From Patescibacteria group bacterium (GTDB lineage Bacteria; Patescibacteriota; Minisyncoccia; Phycocordibacterales; Phycocordibacteraceae), in NCBI GenBank assembly GCA_018826405.1, contig JAHJZL010000039.1:1-6713 (forward strand): DNA of 6,713 bases. Reading direction: 5' to 3'. Made by a program: the position numbers and the translations under genes. This document shows, one piece after another, positions 5,047-6,713 of this stretch; positions within the stretch are counted from its first letter, which is position 1; every line of letters starts with the position of its first letter. The notes under the pieces were generated by a model, which searched no databases, had not been told where the DNA came from, and saw only the letters and a program-made list of their open reading frames with translations.

Positions 5047-5724
5047 GTGGCCATACCTCCAACTATCCCAACTTCATTTGTACCAAAGCAACCAGTTAGT
5101 ACTGGCATGCGACGCCCAAATAGCGGAGTAAACATCTTCCTTATCATTGCAGGAGTTGTAGTAGGTATTGTTGTTTTTGGGGCTGCTGCAACTTTTGGGT
5201 ACAAGCTGTACTTAGAAAATGTACGTGATGCAAAAGCAGCTGAGCTGCAAAGCGCTAAAGACGCTATTAATGAAGACACCATTGAAGGGTTCATCAGGCT
5301 CCGTAATAGGCTTGAGTCAGCAAGCATGCTTCTTAACCAGCATGTATACACATCACAATTCTTTGATGTGCTTGAGGAACGTACGCTTCAGAGTGTGCGC
5401 TTCAGCTCCCTGACACTCTCAACGCTTGAGGATCGCTCTGCTGAGATTCAAATGGAGGGAGTCGCGCGGAGCTTTAATGCACTGGCAGCACAGAGCGAGT
5501 CGTTTGCGAATGAGAAGCGCATCAAGCGCGCAATCTTCTCAAGCATTACTGTTAACACTACTGGTTCAGTTAGTTTTGATCTGACTGCAGAGCTTGACCC
5601 AAAACTAATCCTTGCCTCAGAGGCAACTCCCGTGCAGCCTCTTCCAGAATCAACTCTTCCTAAAGCAGAGCCTCTAGCTCAGCCAGCGGCAACGACTACT
5701 GCGACTACCACACCTGCCCTATGA
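5047..5724 (+). CDS. pilN: PilN-like inner-membrane type IV pilus assembly protein
   Basis: A 225-residue bitopic membrane protein in the pilN position between pilM and pilO. A short cytoplasmic N-terminus (1-28), including PTSFVPKQP (8-16), is followed by one membrane helix (about 29-54), a charged, probably coiled-coil segment (about 57-95), an alpha/beta domain (about 100-187; FFDVLEERTL, then EGVARSFNALAAQS) and a Pro/Ala/Thr-rich tail (about 193-225). This is PilN architecture: bind PilM in the cytoplasm and pair with PilO outside. The classic PilN INLLP peptide that docks into PilM is not present. The start is a GTG, chosen because it adds the PTSFVPKQ segment; the ATG at 5107 (residue 21) is a weaker alternative. 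No Shine-Dalgarno motif is seen. The stop overlaps the pilO start as ATGA. The assignment rests mainly on order and topology. Confidence 0.8.
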   Translation: MAIPPTIPTSFVPKQPVSTGMRRPNSGVNIFLIIAGVVVGIVVFGAAATFGYKLYLENVRDAKAAELQSAKDAINEDTIEGFIRLRNRLESASMLLNQHVYTSQFFDVLEERTLQSVRFSSLTLSTLEDRSAEIQMEGVARSFNALAAQSESFANEKRIKRAIFSSITVNTTGSVSFDLTAELDPKLILASEATPVQPLPESTLPKAEPLAQPAATTTATTTPAL

Positions 5725-6272
5725 TTACGCGCCTCCTACCCGTTGTTTTTATACTCGCCGCAATTGGTTTGTTTGCGGGGTACATTCACCCAACATACAC
5801 GGGTGACATAACAACACTCACAGCGGAGATTGATAACTATAAGCTCGCGCTCGAGTCTGCAAAGCGCTTTAAGCAAAAGGAAGTACAGCTTGCTGGAGAG
5901 AAAGATCAATTGTCTACGGAGCAGTTGCAGCGTCTAGAAACATTCCTGCCTGACAGTGTTGATAACGTGCAGCTTATTCTTGACCTGAACTCTCTAGCTT
6001 CGCGCTCTGGAGTACAGCTCTCAGACTTCGATGTGTCGCAGGCTGAGAAGGAGAGTAATTCATTTGGAGCTGTTGAGCTTGCTCCACAAACTCCGTATGA
6101 CTCACTGGACCTCTCCGTGTCTGCAGTGGGGTCTTATCCTGCTTTCCGCAGCTTCCTTGCAGGAGTTGAGAATAGTCTGCGTCCGCTGGACGTCGTTGAA
6201 ATTATTGTAAAAGACTCGGAGACTGGAGTGTATACCTATGAAGTAACGTTCCGCTTGTACTGGCTTCGCTAA
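5721..6272 (+). CDS. pilO: Type IV pilus assembly protein PilO
   Basis: A 183-residue bitopic protein that pairs with PilN in the periplasmic or extracytoplasmic part of the alignment platform. A membrane helix (about 4-22) is followed by a coiled coil (about 30-73). The FLPDSVDNVQLILDLNSLA segment (75-93) matches the conserved FLP...L...L..LA linker of PilO, and then comes SGVQL and a ferredoxin-like domain (about 127-183) with a YPAFRSFLAGVENSLRPL helix (139-156). The length is near the family norm of about 200. The start overlaps the pilN-like stop by 4 nt (ATGA), implying coupled translation and fixing the start. No Shine-Dalgarno motif is seen. The pilP-like gene follows after 11 nt. Confidence 0.88.
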   Translation: MITRLLPVVFILAAIGLFAGYIHPTYTGDITTLTAEIDNYKLALESAKRFKQKEVQLAGEKDQLSTEQLQRLETFLPDSVDNVQLILDLNSLASRSGVQLSDFDVSQAEKESNSFGAVELAPQTPYDSLDLSVSAVGSYPAFRSFLAGVENSLRPLDVVEIIVKDSETGVYTYEVTFRLYWLR

Positions 6273-6283
6273 TACCTATCTGT

Positions 6284-6595
6284 ATGAACATCTCTCGCAA
6301 GAACATGACCTATATTGCTCTCGGAGTCGTTGTCCTCGGTGTTGCGTGGTATTTCTTTATGGGCCGAACGTCAGAGATTGATACTATTACTACAGACAGC
6401 GCAATGCCTACAAGCGAGGCACAAACTACCTTCTTGCTGCTTGCTGCGCAGCTTGAGCCAATTTCTTTTAATCCAAAGATAATTAATGATCCTCGTTTCC
6501 TGCAACTACAAGATATACACACGAGCATAGTTCCTGAAGCCGAAGGAAGAACAGACCCGTTCGCACCGCTTAGCGGAGTTACGAGTACACCCTAA
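6284..6595 (+). CDS. Short PilP-like pilus assembly protein
   Basis: A 103-residue protein with one N-terminal membrane helix (about 8-26) and a short extracytoplasmic part. It lies where pilP is found, after pilO. Near the C-terminus GRTDPFAPL (88-96) resembles the DPF motif of PilP/GspC proteins. PilP is usually about 170 residues, and its C-terminal beta domain contacts the PilQ secretin; that domain is missing here. This fits an organism without an outer membrane (inference). It probably binds the PilN-PilO pair. The assignment rests on order, topology and one short motif. The start codon ATG at 6284 lies 11 nt after the pilO stop, without a Shine-Dalgarno motif; a second Met at residue 8 would cut into the membrane helix region. 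pilB starts 3 nt after its stop. Confidence 0.65.
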   Translation: MNISRKNMTYIALGVVVLGVAWYFFMGRTSEIDTITTDSAMPTSEAQTTFLLLAAQLEPISFNPKIINDPRFLQLQDIHTSIVPEAEGRTDPFAPLSGVTSTP

Positions 6596-6598
6596 TGC

Positions 6599-6713
6599 AT
6601 GAATCTTGTAGAACTACTCAAAGACAAAGGACTACTCACTGCCGAAGCTGCTGCTGAGGTTCAAAAAGGCATTCAAGAGGGAGCTGGAAGTGTTGATGCC
6701 CTTATAGAAAAGC
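6599..6713 (+). CDS. pilB: PilB-type pilus assembly ATPase, N-terminus only (cut by window edge)
   Basis: The first 38 codons of an open frame that runs off the window. The peptide starts MNLVELLKDKGLLTAEAAAE and continues with a GIQEGAGSVDALIEK stretch. This is the pattern of the N-terminal helical (GspE/MshE N-like) domain of PilB/GspE extension ATPases: LxxLLxxxGLLTxExxxxV, then a short Gly-containing turn, then ALIE. The Walker motifs would lie further right and cannot be seen. The ATG is 3 nt after the pilP-like stop. A second ATG at 6595, overlapping that stop, is out of frame and soon terminates, so 6599 is the start. PilB powers pilus extension by ATP hydrolysis and acts with the PilM-PilN-PilO platform encoded just upstream. 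Confidence 0.8.
   Translation, partial: MNLVELLKDKGLLTAEAAAEVQKGIQEGAGSVDALIEK

Noticed and set aside
1..6713. CRISPR array, transposase, phage or defence genes, recoded TGA
   Set aside because: No regularly spaced repeats, no transposase or integrase motifs, no terminal inverted repeats around genes, and TGA ends pilN normally, so there is no sign of any of these.

Overview
This window most likely comes from a Candidate Phyla Radiation (Patescibacteria, Parcubacteria-like) bacterium. That is an inference from protein style, not from a marker gene. The signs are very compact packing, a minimal type IV pilus cluster with shortened proteins, a small anchored cupredoxin with a YHNH motif, a ComF without its zinc finger, and no Shine-Dalgarno motif in front of any of the ten main start codons. 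TGA appears to be an ordinary stop: it ends pilN in an ATGA overlap with pilO.

Layout. Positions 1-777 (+) hold the C-terminal two thirds of a malic enzyme. Its stop codon shares a CTAG palindrome with the stop of a NUDIX hydrolase on the other strand. From 774 to 3873 every gene is on the minus strand. In transcription order these are comF, tRNA-Ser(GCU), a membrane-anchored protein with a lysozyme/transglycosylase-like pattern, a 58-codon small ORF, a membrane-anchored cupredoxin, a DoxX-like membrane protein and the NUDIX hydrolase. The last three overlap or nearly touch and look like one operon. In front of it lie a -10-like box and a 23-bp dyad.

From 3894 to the right edge the plus strand carries a type IV pilus operon: pilM (actin-like ATPase), pilN-like, pilO, a very short pilP-like protein, and the first 38 codons of pilB (assembly ATPase). 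pilM is divergent from comF across only 20 bp. An extended -10 box in that gap predicts a leaderless pilM mRNA.

How the genes fit together. PilM, PilN, PilO and the PilP-like protein should form the inner-membrane alignment platform that couples the PilB motor to the pilus. ComF next door suggests the pilus may serve DNA uptake, as in competence systems; this is inferred from context. The cupredoxin and DoxX-like proteins suggest a small envelope redox or copper module. No mobile element, CRISPR array, phage or defence gene was seen. I found no convincing new multi-gene system. The most interesting points are start-site architecture without Shine-Dalgarno motifs, a gene starting 5 nt after a tRNA, a dyad upstream of the cupredoxin, and reduced or altered pilus and ComF proteins.
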